From the NCBI GenBank assembly GCA_028684095.1, contig JAQUGQ010000008.1:1-63860 (forward strand): DNA of 63,860 nt. Direction: 5' to 3'. Below, one piece after another: positions 8,834 to 18,087 of the stretch (position 1 is the first letter of the stretch; every line of letters begins with the position of its first letter). The DNA comes from Clostridia bacterium. GTDB lineage: Bacteria; Bacillota; Clostridia; TANB77; CAG-465. Made by a program: the position numbers and the translations under genes. Below the pieces are notes generated by a model. It had not been told where the DNA came from. It saw only the letters and a list, made by a program, of their open reading frames with translations, and searched no databases.

Positions 8834-10252
8834 CTATACTTCCGTATTCATAAAATCTTTTAATCTTTTACTTCTACTTGGATGTTTTAATTTTCTTATT
8901 GCTTTAGCTTCGATTTGTCTTATTCTTTCTCTTGTTACTTGGAATTCTTGACCTACTTCTTCTAAAGTTCTCATTCTACCATCAATTAAACCAAATCTTA
9001 ATTTTATTACTCTAGCTTCTCTAGGTGTTAATGTCTCCATAACATCTTCTAAATGTGTTCTGAGCAAGACATCAGCTGCTTGATCAGAAGGTGAAGCTTG
9101 TTCTTCATCTTGTATAAAATTACCAAGAACTGTTTCGTTTTCATCACCAACTGGTGTTTCTAATGATATTGGCTCTTGTGCGATTTTTAATATATCTCTA
9201 ACTTTTTGTACCGGCATTTCAACTTCAGCTGCTATTTCTTCTGGTGAAGGTTCTCTACCATTTTGTTGAAGTAAATGTCTAGAAGTACGTATTAATTTAT
9301 TTATAGTCTCAACCATATGTACTGGTATTCTTATCGTTCTTGCCTGATCTGCTATAGCTCTTGTAATTGCCTGTCTTATCCACCAAGTAGCATATGTACT
9401 AAATTTAAATCCTCTTTTTAGATCAAATTTTTCAACTGCTTTAATTAACCCTAAATTTCCTTCTTGAATTAAATCTAAAAAATGCATTCCTCTACCAATA
9501 TATCTTTTAGCAATACTTACAACCAATCTTAAATTTGATTCTACTAGTAATTTTCTAGCATCCATATCGCCAGCAGCCATCTTTTCAGCAAGTTTTGTCT
9601 CAGTTTCGTAATCTAACAACATAGTATTACCTATTTCTTTTAAAAATAGCTTTACGGGATCATCTGTATTCATATTATCTACAAATGATAAATCGCTTAC
9701 TTCATCAAATAGTATATCTTTTTCTATTTCACTTAAATCTTCAATATTTGGTTCAATATCCAGTTCTGCAACTGGAGAAACACTAAAAGTTGTAACTTTT
9801 TCGATACTTTGATCTATTTCTAACGGTTCTAAATCTTCTAAATCACTATCATCATCTGTATTAATTTCATTAGAATCTATATCTAATTCATTACTTTTTT
9901 TAACAAGTTCATCTGAAATAGTTATATTCTTTGATTCTAACTCTTCATAAAGTTTAGATACATTTTGTGGAGTAAAATTTTTATCTTCCAAAAAATCTAT
10001 TACTTCTTTGTATGTTACAATATCCCTATCTTTATATTTTTCAATAAACTCATTAATATATGTAACATATACAGGTAAATTTTCAGTTTTCTTTGCTTTT
10101 TTAGAGTTACTTTCTGAATCAGTTTTTACATGTTGTTTTGAAACCTTTGCAGCCTCTTTTTTTTCTACATTAACAGATGTAATTTTCTTACTATCTTTAT
10201 TAACGTCCTTAGTTTTTTCATCTTCAGTATTTTTCAATAGTTTTTTACTCAT
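8834..10252 (-). CDS. rpoD: Primary RNA polymerase sigma factor SigA/RpoD
   Basis: A 472-residue housekeeping sigma-70. A Lys/Ser/Asp-rich N-terminal extension (~1-60) precedes region 1.1; region 1.2 is near 190-230 ([12 protein letters not shown]); region 2 has [18 protein letters not shown] and the -10-binding [15 protein letters not shown]; region 4.2 has the helix-turn-helix [20 protein letters not shown] near the C-terminus. The acidic segment 110-190 is longer than in Bacillus. It is the second gene after dnaG (24-bp gap), the conserved order in Bacillota, and ends at a strong terminator. The many TTGACA-17-TATAAT promoters in this window fit this factor. Confidence 0.97.
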   Translation of the reverse strand: MSKKLLKNTEDEKTKDVNKDSKKITSVNVEKKEAAKVSKQHVKTDSESNSKKAKKTENLPVYVTYINEFIEKYKDRDIVTYKEVIDFLEDKNFTPQNVSKLYEELESKNITISDELVKKSNELDIDSNEINTDDDSDLEDLEPLEIDQSIEKVTTFSVSPVAELDIEPNIEDLSEIEKDILFDEVSDLSFVDNMNTDDPVKLFLKEIGNTMLLDYETETKLAEKMAAGDMDARKLLVESNLRLVVSIAKRYIGRGMHFLDLIQEGNLGLIKAVEKFDLKRGFKFSTYATWWIRQAITRAIADQARTIRIPVHMVETINKLIRTSRHLLQQNGREPSPEEIAAEVEMPVQKVRDILKIAQEPISLETPVGDENETVLGNFIQDEEQASPSDQAADVLLRTHLEDVMETLTPREARVIKLRFGLIDGRMRTLEEVGQEFQVTRERIRQIEAKAIRKLKHPSRSKRLKDFMNTEV

Positions 10253-10276
10253 AAAAACAATCTCTCCTCCTAATAT

Positions 10277-12073
10277 TTATCTAAGTTTGCTCATTTGAAT
10301 TAGAATTTGATTCAACTCAAATTGCAAAACGTCTTTCTCATCTTTAGAAATATCTTCAGCTAATCTTTGGAAAATTTCCACTCTTCGATCAGTAAACTTA
10401 CCTTTTTGTATTTGATTCAAAACATCAGATAATAGCTTTTCTTTTCCAGACATAGATACATCTATATACATTACATCTGTTAGTTCTTTCATAAGTTGCT
10501 CATCTTGTGTCTTAGATAATATATCAATTTTGTTTATATCATAGTCTTTAGAAAGTGATATAACATGGTTATATAAATTCTTAAGCCCAATATTTTTAAA
10601 TGTACTTTCATTAATATTCTCACATATTTTATCATGTATTTTTTTATCTTTTATTATAATAAGTGCAATAATATATTGTTCGATTCTCTTTCTAGCATTT
10701 ATATTTGATCCTATTTTTCTAGATACATCATTTAAATTAACAATTACTTTATTACTATCTTTATTTAATTTTTTATCTATCTCTTTTACAATTGGTGTTT
10801 TACCTATTTTATACTTCGAAGAAATTTTATCAGCATATAAGTCTCTTTCTATATTATTATCTATTTTTCCTAATATATTTGCTACACCATTTAAAAACTT
10901 TATTTTAGAATCAAGATTATTTATATCCAAATCTTTTTCAAGTTTAGAAACTTTAAATTCAACTAGTGACATACTCTTTTCTATACATTTTTTAAGTCTT
11001 TCAGGTCCATATTTATTTACATATTCATCTGGGTCCTTTGCATCTTCTTTATCTAATTTAAGAACTTTGACATTTAAACCTTTTGAACTTAAAATATCTA
11101 ATCCTCTTAAAGTAGCATCTTGTCCTGCTTCATCTTGATCATATGCAATTATTACATTGTCAGTGTATTTTTTAATAAGTCTTGCTTGTTCTATAGTTAA
11201 AGCAGTTCCAAGTGATGCTACAACATTTGTAAAACCATACTTTTGAAGAGAAACCGCATCCATATATCCTTCAACAATTATAACTGAATCAATTTTCTCT
11301 CTTTTGGCAAAATTCAATGCATATAGATTTTTACCTTTATAATATACAATATTTTCAGCTGAATTAAGATATTTTGGCATATTTTTATCTAATACACGTC
11401 CACCAAAAGCTATTACTCTATCTCTAATATCAAAGATTGGAAATACAAGTCTTGAAAAAAATCTATCATAAGGTTTCCCTTTTTCACTTTCAAGTACTAT
11501 ACCAGAAGCAAATATTTGCTGCTTAGTATATCCTTTTTCTGTTAAATAATTATATAAAGGAACCTTGCCACTACCATATCCAAGTCCAAACTTTATAATA
11601 GTATTTTTGTCTAAATTTCTTTTTTTTATATATTCTTTAACTAAATTATTATCTTCCTCTAATTTATCGACTAAATTTTTGTGATAATACATAGCACTGT
11701 CTTTATTTATATTATATATAACTTCTTTTAAATCATTGTTTGTTTCTCTATTTAAATTTGAATATGAGTTAGTTATATATTTACTTAAATCAATATGTGA
11801 TCTTGCAGCTAAAAATTCAATTGACTCAATAAATTCCATATTTTCAATTTTCATTATAAAATATATAACATTTCCACCTGCACTACAACCAAAACATTTA
11901 TATATCTGTTTGTCCATTGATACACAAAAAGAAGGTGATTTTTCTTTGTGAAAAGGACAAAGTCCCATGTAATTTCTTCCACTTTTAGTAAGCCCAACAT
12001 ATTCAGATACTACATCTACAATATCATTTTGAGATATTACTTCTTCAATTAATCCATCTGAATAATATGCCAC
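10277..12073 (-). CDS. dnaG: DNA primase DnaG
   Basis: A 598-residue primase that makes RNA primers at the replication fork and docks on the replicative helicase. The N-terminal CHC2 zinc finger (CPFHKEKSPSFCVS...CFGC, ~40-65), the catalytic core, and the TOPRIM segment with VIIVEGYMDAVSL (~265) and a DQDEAGQDAT metal-binding stretch are all present. The C-terminal helicase-interaction region is weakly conserved, as usual. It forms an operon with rpoD. Confidence 0.97.
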   Translation of the reverse strand: MAYYSDGLIEEVISQNDIVDVVSEYVGLTKSGRNYMGLCPFHKEKSPSFCVSMDKQIYKCFGCSAGGNVIYFIMKIENMEFIESIEFLAARSHIDLSKYITNSYSNLNRETNNDLKEVIYNINKDSAMYYHKNLVDKLEEDNNLVKEYIKKRNLDKNTIIKFGLGYGSGKVPLYNYLTEKGYTKQQIFASGIVLESEKGKPYDRFFSRLVFPIFDIRDRVIAFGGRVLDKNMPKYLNSAENIVYYKGKNLYALNFAKREKIDSVIIVEGYMDAVSLQKYGFTNVVASLGTALTIEQARLIKKYTDNVIIAYDQDEAGQDATLRGLDILSSKGLNVKVLKLDKEDAKDPDEYVNKYGPERLKKCIEKSMSLVEFKVSKLEKDLDINNLDSKIKFLNGVANILGKIDNNIERDLYADKISSKYKIGKTPIVKEIDKKLNKDSNKVIVNLNDVSRKIGSNINARKRIEQYIIALIIIKDKKIHDKICENINESTFKNIGLKNLYNHVISLSKDYDINKIDILSKTQDEQLMKELTDVMYIDVSMSGKEKLLSDVLNQIQKGKFTDRRVEIFQRLAEDISKDEKDVLQFELNQILIQMSKLR

Positions 12074-12099
12074 TTAAATTCACCTTCCTTTTTTCTATT

Positions 12100-13353
12100 T
12101 TATGAATTAAGTAATTTTATTCTTTCATCTCTATTTAAATATAAATTTGATGTATTTATTACAGAAATTAGTATGAGTAATACAGTAAGTATTTCACCAT
12201 ATACTAGTATATTTAAACCAAATAATGTATAAAAAGTAATCATTACTATAAATAGTATCTTTATAATAGTTGATTTTGTATCATATCTTCTCCTTAAGAA
12301 TACAGTTAGTATTTCTATGAATAATATATATATACATAATATTAAATAATATCCTTTAGAGTTATCTACAAAATTTTCAAAATTACTTATTATATTATTT
12401 TTTTCTATTGTTTTAAATAACATAACATTTTCTATTGCATTATTTCCATCTGGATTTTTAATGTTACTTATAACATTTATTGTGGAAGGTATATTACTTG
12501 ATTTCAAAATCACAAAATTTAGTAAAATATATGATAAATAAGAAGATGCAAGAATTATAATTACTGATACAAATATTTTATTTATATATATTCTTTCAAT
12601 ACTATATAGCATTACCTTATTTTTTTGCCTTAAATTATTTATAATTTTATTAGAAAAGTTTAAATTTGTTTTGTCTATATTTGATGTAACAAATATCATA
12701 GATAAAGCTACAACTATCCATATAAGACTATTTAAATTAAATATCATTGTTATTCCAATAAATATACCTGTAAATAATGATAAAACTATATATTTTTTTG
12801 TTTTGATTCCAAGTTGTTTTAATTCATCAATTAATTTTTGCATATACATTATTACTAGCAAACTAAAAAGAGTAAGACATACCATATTATAATAAATTAA
12901 TTTGTCAATTATCATATTAGGAAGTAATGCATACGTAAGCATACCTACAACTGATAATAAATCACTTTTTGATATGTTATATATTATTTTTTTTAATACA
13001 ACTGCAGATAAAACTGAAATAATAGCCCAAGTAAGTATTGTAAATTTCGATATATCATTTATCGCAGTATATATATATATTATTTTCACTAAGAATGTTG
13101 CAGTTATTAGAAACACAAATCTATATGTTAAACTTATACTCTTTTTTATCTTTTTTTTACTAAGTTTTTCCTTTAATAATGCATATATTGTAATCAAACT
13201 TAACAAACCAATTACATATATTATTTTTCCTATCATACCATTGTTCAAATTTAAATCACTAAATGATAAGTATATATTTGTAAATATTAAAAGTATAATT
13301 AAGACCGTAAATATTGCTACAACTAAACCACGTGATATTTTACTAATACTCAT
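12100..13353 (-). CDS. Polytopic membrane protein of unknown function
   Basis: 417 residues with about ten predicted membrane helices and short Lys-rich loops. There is no clear motif. The layout (many helices, one extracytoplasmic loop of ~50 residues near 300-350) recalls the membrane half of GT-C/family-39 glycosyltransferases, but no DD/DE-type first-loop signature is evident. It lies 26 bp upstream of dnaG and just after a sugar nucleotidyltransferase, which weakly suggests a role in cell-surface glycan metabolism. Confidence 0.75.
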   Translation of the reverse strand: MSISKISRGLVVAIFTVLIILLIFTNIYLSFSDLNLNNGMIGKIIYVIGLLSLITIYALLKEKLSKKKIKKSISLTYRFVFLITATFLVKIIYIYTAINDISKFTILTWAIISVLSAVVLKKIIYNISKSDLLSVVGMLTYALLPNMIIDKLIYYNMVCLTLFSLLVIMYMQKLIDELKQLGIKTKKYIVLSLFTGIFIGITMIFNLNSLIWIVVALSMIFVTSNIDKTNLNFSNKIINNLRQKNKVMLYSIERIYINKIFVSVIIILASSYLSYILLNFVILKSSNIPSTINVISNIKNPDGNNAIENVMLFKTIEKNNIISNFENFVDNSKGYYLILCIYILFIEILTVFLRRRYDTKSTIIKILFIVMITFYTLFGLNILVYGEILTVLLILISVINTSNLYLNRDERIKLLNS

Positions 13354-13398
13354 TTTTATTTAACCACTCGTTCTATTAATTATTTAATCTGTCTATCA

Positions 13399-14139
13399 TT
13401 AGTTTTTATTATTATACAATTCATTAACATATGCTAATGACTCAATTGTTCCTACATCATAGCATTCTCCTGAAAACGAATATGCATATGTTGGTAATTT
13501 CTTATGTAAATATGCAAGAAAATTACCAGGTGCATCATTAGAATTGCCTTCTTCCATATATTGTTTAAACATTGGTATAACACTTTTTGGATATAAATAT
13601 TCAGCATATGCAACGTATTTACTTTTTGGTTCTGCAGGTTTTTCTTCAAAACCAATAATTTTCATTTCTGAATCAACTTCTGCAACTCCTACTCGTCTAA
13701 GTAAATTTATATCACTTTCTTCTCTAACACACACTGAAGGTGCTTGTCTTGTTTTATAAAAAGAAACAAAATCATTTAACTTAAATGTAAATAAATTGTC
13801 TCCTGCTATGATTAAAATATCATCATCAATATTTTCTTTTTCAATAGTATATAATATATCTCCTATTGCACCAAGTCTATCATCATTTGTTAATGTCCCG
13901 TCATTTACTACTGTTATAGGTTTTATATTATTACTTTCTTCAGCCCATTTTGAAAAGTGAGATGAATACTTGTCGTTTGTAACTAAAAATATACTATCAA
14001 CTTCCTTTATAGAATTTACCTCCTCAAGTATATAATCAAGTAACGCTTTGTTCCCTACTTTTAATAATGCTTTAGGAAAATTCTCAGTAAGTGGAAATAA
14101 TCTTGTAGCATAACCAGCACATAATAAAATACATTTCAT
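13399..14139 (-). CDS. Sugar-phosphate nucleotidyltransferase
   Basis: 246 residues of the NTP_transferase (RfbA/GalU/GlmU-N) family, which makes NDP-sugars from NTP and sugar 1-phosphate. The N-terminus MKCILLCAGYATRL corresponds to the G-x-G-T-R-L nucleotide-binding loop (an atypical GYATRL), followed by FPKALLKVGNKALLDY with the expected Lys, and IIAGDNLF holding the metal-binding Asp. The C-terminus GECYDVGT-IES matches the sugar-binding end. The exact sugar and nucleotide cannot be told. It has its own promoter (14174-14202). Confidence 0.87.
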   Translation of the reverse strand: MKCILLCAGYATRLFPLTENFPKALLKVGNKALLDYILEEVNSIKEVDSIFLVTNDKYSSHFSKWAEESNNIKPITVVNDGTLTNDDRLGAIGDILYTIEKENIDDDILIIAGDNLFTFKLNDFVSFYKTRQAPSVCVREESDINLLRRVGVAEVDSEMKIIGFEEKPAEPKSKYVAYAEYLYPKSVIPMFKQYMEEGNSNDAPGNFLAYLHKKLPTYAYSFSGECYDVGTIESLAYVNELYNNKN

Positions 14140-14173
14140 TTAAAATACCTCCCATTTTTTTTCATATGATGAC

Positions 14174-14202
14174 ATTATATCATAGAAAAACATATTTTTC
14201 AA
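14174..14202 (-). promoter_or_regulatory. Promoter whose -35 lies inside the preceding terminator
   Basis: The minus strand reads TTGAAA (14197-14202), 17 bp, TATAAT (14174-14179), ~35 bp upstream of the nucleotidyltransferase ATG. The -35 box is part of the 3' arm of the terminator hairpin 14186-14227 of the upstream HAD-like gene. Confidence 0.7.
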
Positions 14203-14227
14203 GTTATTTATTGAAAAATATGTTTTT
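14186..14227 (-). terminator. Terminator of HAD-like gene
   Basis: A perfect 17-bp stem (AAAAACATATTTTTCAA with its complement) around an 8-nt loop; the minus-strand exit is T-rich. Because both arms are symmetrical it can act in either direction. Confidence 0.8.
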
Positions 14228-14254
14228 TAACGTTGTTAATTTTTAGATTTTAAA

Positions 14255-14935
14255 TTAGAGATATTTTTTTATTTCAAGCAAATTAGCTATGTGTACTGTT
14301 GGTTTAAAATATTCACTTCTCTCGTTATATTTTAATTTATATCCTGTAGATTTAATGTGAAAATTATTAGCAAATTTTATATCGTTACGTACACAATCAC
14401 CAATAAAAACAATTGAATCTCTAAACTGTGTATTACTCAAACTATATAATTCCTTGCGATGTGGTTTTACACATATTTTATCCCAACGAAAAATTCTTTC
14501 GAAACAATCAAATATCTTCAATTTTTTAAGAACATCAAACTGATTAAAAGTAAACCAATTTGTTAATGCTATAATATAATATCCTTGTTCTTGCAAGTAT
14601 TCAAGTATTTCATACACACCATCAATAAGTTTGGCGTTATCAACTTCATCAGAAAGTGAAAACCATTCTTCTGCAGATAAATTTATCTTACTTAGATAAG
14701 GTATCATTTCTGTAACTAAAGTATAAATTTTATCTCTTTCAACTATTTGACCCTTTTGAAGTCTCTTGGATAAATTATCCCAAAAATATCTAACTTGATC
14801 ATTAAACTCTTCACTCAATTCTAAACCAAGAGTCCGTAAAACATCATTTTCAATATTTTCAGAATGTTTAACTAAAGTCCCCTCGATATTAAAACAAACA
14901 GTACTAATCCTTGAAATTTTATTCAAAAATTTCAC
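14255..14935 (-). CDS. HAD-superfamily protein lacking the nucleophilic Asp
   Basis: 226 residues with the HAD hydrolase layout: motif I near residue 16, a four-helix cap, motif II ALTNW (~125), motif III Lys in VKPHRKELY (~165) and motif IV FIGDCVRNDIKF (~180). In motif I the usual D-x-D-G-T is N-I-E-G-T: the catalytic nucleophile Asp is Asn and the acid/base Asp is Glu. Motifs II-IV are intact, so the protein may bind phosphorylated ligands without turning them over. It contains the one in-frame CGG codon in the window (14834-14836) that must be read without a frameshift. Single gene with its own terminator. Confidence 0.8.
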   Translation of the reverse strand: MKFLNKISRISTVCFNIEGTLVKHSENIENDVLRTLGLELSEEFNDQVRYFWDNLSKRLQKGQIVERDKIYTLVTEMIPYLSKINLSAEEWFSLSDEVDNAKLIDGVYEILEYLQEQGYYIIALTNWFTFNQFDVLKKLKIFDCFERIFRWDKICVKPHRKELYSLSNTQFRDSIVFIGDCVRNDIKFANNFHIKSTGYKLKYNERSEYFKPTVHIANLLEIKKYL

Positions 14936-15023
14936 CCCTTTATATTTTTATATAAATATTATACTTTATAAAATATTATTTGTCAATATATTTGATTTTA
15001 AAAATCTAATATATTGATAAATA

Positions 15024-15284
15024 CTATAGGTCATGAATTTGTAAATTCATTCGCCCTTTATTATTATTGTCATTTGTATTTACATGGTCTACATGTTCTT
15101 TAGTAGCTTTTTCAATTTGTTTAACTTTTGCTTCTTGTTCATCTTCAGTAGTCCAACAATGAGAAGTTCCCATAAAGTTATATCCCTCTTGACTTTCATC
15201 TGTCATTTTTTTTCTTCCTAGAGCAGCATCCTCTGCTAAATCTGCAAGATTTTTTTTAACTTCTTTATCTTTATTTGTATCCAT
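15024..15284 (-). CDS. Small hydrophilic protein, unknown
   Basis: 86 residues, strongly charged, no membrane segment, with a central ALGRKKMTDESQ stretch and a short C-H-W motif (GTSHCWTT). I do not recognise the family. I chose the ATG at 15284 (MDTNKDKE) because it is preceded by AGGTG at the right distance; an ATG nine bases upstream would lie on top of this ribosome site. The ribosome site is inside the large hairpin 15286-15346. Confidence 0.6.
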   Translation of the reverse strand: MDTNKDKEVKKNLADLAEDAALGRKKMTDESQEGYNFMGTSHCWTTEDEQEAKVKQIEKATKEHVDHVNTNDNNNKGRMNLQIHDL

Positions 15285-15285
15285 A

Positions 15286-15346
15286 AAAATCACCTATATA
15301 TAGTATATCCTAAAATTTAGAATATACACATATATAGGTGATTTTA
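15286..15346. promoter_or_regulatory. Long near-perfect hairpin covering a ribosome-binding site
   Basis: Arms 15286-15314 and 15317-15346 pair over ~27 bp with one bulge and one mismatch (16 uninterrupted pairs at the base, starting AAAATCACCTATATAT). It follows the xseB stop and includes the AGGTG ribosome site of the 15024-15284 gene in its base, with T5 and the ATG just after. It can act as the terminator of the asp23-nusB-xse operon and, in read-through RNA, would hide the next gene's ribosome site. Confidence 0.75.
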
Positions 15347-15368
15347 GAAAAATATTTTTTCACTAAAA

Positions 15369-15593
15369 TTATTCATTTACAATAAAATTTTCTTCTTCTA
15401 GTCCATTTTCAGTTTGAACTAATATATTTATTCTTTTTTCAGCTTTATCTAATTTTTCACTACATTCCTTAGAAAGTTTTATGCCTTTTTCAAATGTTTC
15501 AATTGATTTTTCTAAACTTAAATTTCCCCTTTCAAGTTCATTAGCTATATTTTCTAACTCTTCTAAACTTTTTTCAAATGTTTCATTTTTCAT
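15369..15593 (-). CDS. xseB: Exodeoxyribonuclease VII small subunit
   Basis: 74 residues, the usual length for XseB, a helical protein that coats the XseA coiled coil in exonuclease VII. The conserved FEKSLEELENIANELERG and SLEKSIETFEKGIKLSKEC segments are present. It lies 10 bp after xseA. Confidence 0.95.
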   Translation of the reverse strand: MKNETFEKSLEELENIANELERGNLSLEKSIETFEKGIKLSKECSEKLDKAEKRINILVQTENGLEEENFIVNE

Positions 15594-15603
15594 AACATAT
15601 CTC

Positions 15604-16794
15604 CTATTCTACGATTACATTTACTTTTCCATCTATAAATGTTAATTTTAAGTTATCACCAGATTTTACTTGATTTGTTTTAGCAATAACAGCTCCTGTA
15701 TTATCTTGTGCTACAATATATCCCCTTGTAAGTGTTTTAAGTGGACTAAGAGCATCTATTTTTGATACCACTTGTAAATATCTAGATTTGCTTTTTTCTA
15801 GTTTCAAATGTAATTTATTTTCATTATATTTTAAAACAGCATCTATTTTCAATCTATAATTATTTATAATATCTAAAGGAACCTTTTCTAGTTTAGATAA
15901 TTTTAATCTTTTAACATATTCTTTTTTTCTATCCAAATAATTTAAAATAGCTTTTTTACTTCTATTTTTATAACTTTCTATTTTAATTATTAGATCAGAC
16001 ATTTGTGGATATACCAGCTCAGCTGCAGCTGATGGTGTAGGTGCTCTTAAATCTGAAACAAAATCACAAATTGTAAAATCAGTTTCATGACCTACTGCAG
16101 ATATTATTGGTATATTAGAATTGTATATTTCTCTTGCTAATTTCTCATCATTAAATCCAAATAAATCTTCAAAAGAACCACCACCACGAGCTATTATTAT
16201 TACTTCTACATTATTTAGTGCATTAAACGTTTTTATACCCAATATTACTGTTTCTGCTACATTAGCTCCTTGAACTGAAGCTGGATATATTAGTAAATCC
16301 ATTTTACCATATCTTCTATTTGTTATATTAATTATATCCTGGACAACTGCCCCAGTTTTTGATGTTATTATACCAACTCTAGTTGGAAGATAAGGTAAAC
16401 TTTTTTTATTTAATTCATCAAATAATCCTTCTGTTTCTAATTTAACTTTTAATTGTTCATATGCTAAATATAACTCTCCTAAACCTTCTGGAATCATTTT
16501 TTTACAATATATTTGATAAGTTCCATTAGCTTCATATACACTAACTTGTCCTTCTATCACAACCTTCATACCATCATTTATTTTAAATTTCACACTTTCA
16601 GCATGACCTTTAAACATTACACATTTAATTGAACTTGTTTCATCTTTAAGTGTAAAATATAAATGACCAGTATAATGAGCTTTAAAATTGGTAATCTCTC
16701 CTCTAATACTTATGTTATATAAAAAGGTGTTCTTATCAAACACCATTTTTACATATTTATTAAGTTGAGATACACTATATATTTTTGTTTCCAT
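15604..16794 (-). CDS. xseA: Exodeoxyribonuclease VII large subunit
   Basis: 396 residues. An N-terminal OB fold (~1-100, YSVSQLNKYVK...GEITNFKAHYTGHLYFTLKD) binds DNA; the catalytic domain has GIITSKTGAVVQDI, the ARGGGSFEDLFGFNDE metal/active-site stretch and ISAVGHETDFTICDFV; a Lys-rich helical region and a C-terminal strand domain (LTRGYIVAQD) follow. Length is normal. It lies between nusB and xseB. Confidence 0.97.
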   Translation of the reverse strand: METKIYSVSQLNKYVKMVFDKNTFLYNISIRGEITNFKAHYTGHLYFTLKDETSSIKCVMFKGHAESVKFKINDGMKVVIEGQVSVYEANGTYQIYCKKMIPEGLGELYLAYEQLKVKLETEGLFDELNKKSLPYLPTRVGIITSKTGAVVQDIINITNRRYGKMDLLIYPASVQGANVAETVILGIKTFNALNNVEVIIIARGGGSFEDLFGFNDEKLAREIYNSNIPIISAVGHETDFTICDFVSDLRAPTPSAAAELVYPQMSDLIIKIESYKNRSKKAILNYLDRKKEYVKRLKLSKLEKVPLDIINNYRLKIDAVLKYNENKLHLKLEKSKSRYLQVVSKIDALSPLKTLTRGYIVAQDNTGAVIAKTNQVKSGDNLKLTFIDGKVNVIVE

Positions 16795-16809
16795 ATAATT
16801 TATCCTTTA

Positions 16810-17205
16810 CTATAATATAACTTTTGCAAGTAAACCATTTACAAAATTTGCTGAAGTATCATTACCATACATTTTAGCAAGTTCTACTGCCTCATTTACA
16901 CTAACTTTGACTGGGATATTTTCAATATACTTTATCTCATATATTGCTAATCTAAGTATCGCTAAATCTATTTTAGCTATTCTATCTATTGACCAATCTT
17001 TTAAATTTTTTAATATTTCTTCATCAATAGCATCAATATTAATTATTATCCCTCTTAGTAACTCAGAAATATATTCTTTTTCTTCCTCAGTACTAATATT
17101 TTCTTCATAAGAATGTTTTAGAACATTCTCTAATTTTAAATCAAAGTCAAATCCCAGTTGATATAAACATTTAAAAGCATTATCTCTTGCTTTTTTTCTA
17201 CCCAT
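16810..17205 (-). CDS. nusB: Transcription antitermination factor NusB
   Basis: 131 residues, all helical, starting with the typical RKKARDNAFKCLYQL segment and ending with the conserved VSVNEAVELAKMYGNDTSANFVNGLLAK. It binds boxA RNA with ribosomal protein S10 in rRNA antitermination. It is part of the asp23-amaP-DUF2273-nusB-xseA-xseB cluster common in Clostridia. Confidence 0.95.
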   Translation of the reverse strand: MGRKKARDNAFKCLYQLGFDFDLKLENVLKHSYEENISTEEEKEYISELLRGIIINIDAIDEEILKNLKDWSIDRIAKIDLAILRLAIYEIKYIENIPVKVSVNEAVELAKMYGNDTSANFVNGLLAKVIL

Positions 17206-17216
17206 TTTGTACTCCT

Positions 17217-17504
17217 CTATTTTTCATTACTATCTTTTTTTTCTTTACTTTCTTTATCTTGATAATAATACACATTATCCTCACTTTTAAAGCCTTTATT
17301 TTTAAAAACTTTATTTAATATTGACTCATTATCTTGTATTTTCTTACCTATATATATTGCTGCTGCAACTAGTAAAAGAAGAACTATGAATTTAGTTATA
17401 AATTCTATTACACCAAGTGTATATAAAATCACAACAATTGCTACGCATATTATAACGTATTTATTCTTTAGTACGTATTCTATCATATCTTTAAAGTCTT
17501 TCAT
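17217..17504 (-). CDS. Small membrane protein, DUF2273-like
   Basis: 95 residues with two hydrophobic helices (~14-32 and ~35-52) and a charged, Lys-rich C-terminal tail. In Clostridia a DUF2273 protein of this size lies between amaP and nusB, and the layout here is the same. The role is unknown, probably cell-envelope stress with Asp23 and AmaP. Overlap-free spacing (11-16 bp) on both sides implies one transcript. Confidence 0.7.
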   Translation of the reverse strand: MKDFKDMIEYVLKNKYVIICVAIVVILYTLGVIEFITKFIVLLLLVAAAIYIGKKIQDNESILNKVFKNKGFKSEDNVYYYQDKESKEKKDSNEK

Positions 17505-17520
17505 CTAATTCACTCCTTTT

Positions 17521-18060
17521 CTATGCTTTTTTTTCAAGTTGATTGTATACTCCCTTTATTTTAATATTAGCTTCTTTTATTTCTACTGTTGTTTGTTTAA
17601 GAACAGCATCTTTTATATTTTCTTGAAGTTTTGCTGTAAGTGTTGGGACTACTGTATCAGGCATTATATATGTATAAACATTAGCATAAGCTCCTTCTTC
17701 AGAGATATTTACAGAAACTTTTACATTCTTTAAAGCTGCAAATGATCTTGTTACATTTAATACAATACTTTCAAATGTATCTTTAGTTATATATACCGTA
17801 CCTGCTTCGTGCTTTATTGCAAGTCCAGCTTTTACATTTTCATCTTTATCAGATGATGAAAATATGCCAAAAAGTGCTAATATAGATACTATAAGACCAA
17901 TTCCCATAACCAAAATTTTATTATTTACTATGTAATATACTATATCATCTAATTCTAATCCAACTTTAAATATTTCAAGTGATGTTAAAATCACCGATAT
18001 AGCTAGTCCTAACATACATACTGAAAATATAACTAATATAAATTCTTTAAAATATTTCAT
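17521..18060 (-). CDS. amaP: Asp23 membrane anchor AmaP
   Basis: 179 residues with two membrane helices (~5-28 and ~45-65) and a C-terminal soluble alpha/beta domain (~80-175) that itself resembles Asp23 (VYITKDTFESIVLNV...VKVSVNISEEGAYANVY). In staphylococci AmaP anchors Asp23 at the membrane. Here it lies 28 bp downstream of asp23, as expected. Confidence 0.88.
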   Translation of the reverse strand: MKYFKEFILVIFSVCMLGLAISVILTSLEIFKVGLELDDIVYYIVNNKILVMGIGLIVSILALFGIFSSSDKDENVKAGLAIKHEAGTVYITKDTFESIVLNVTRSFAALKNVKVSVNISEEGAYANVYTYIMPDTVVPTLTAKLQENIKDAVLKQTTVEIKEANIKIKGVYNQLEKKA

Positions 18061-18087
18061 GATATTATCTCCTCTCTTTAATACACA

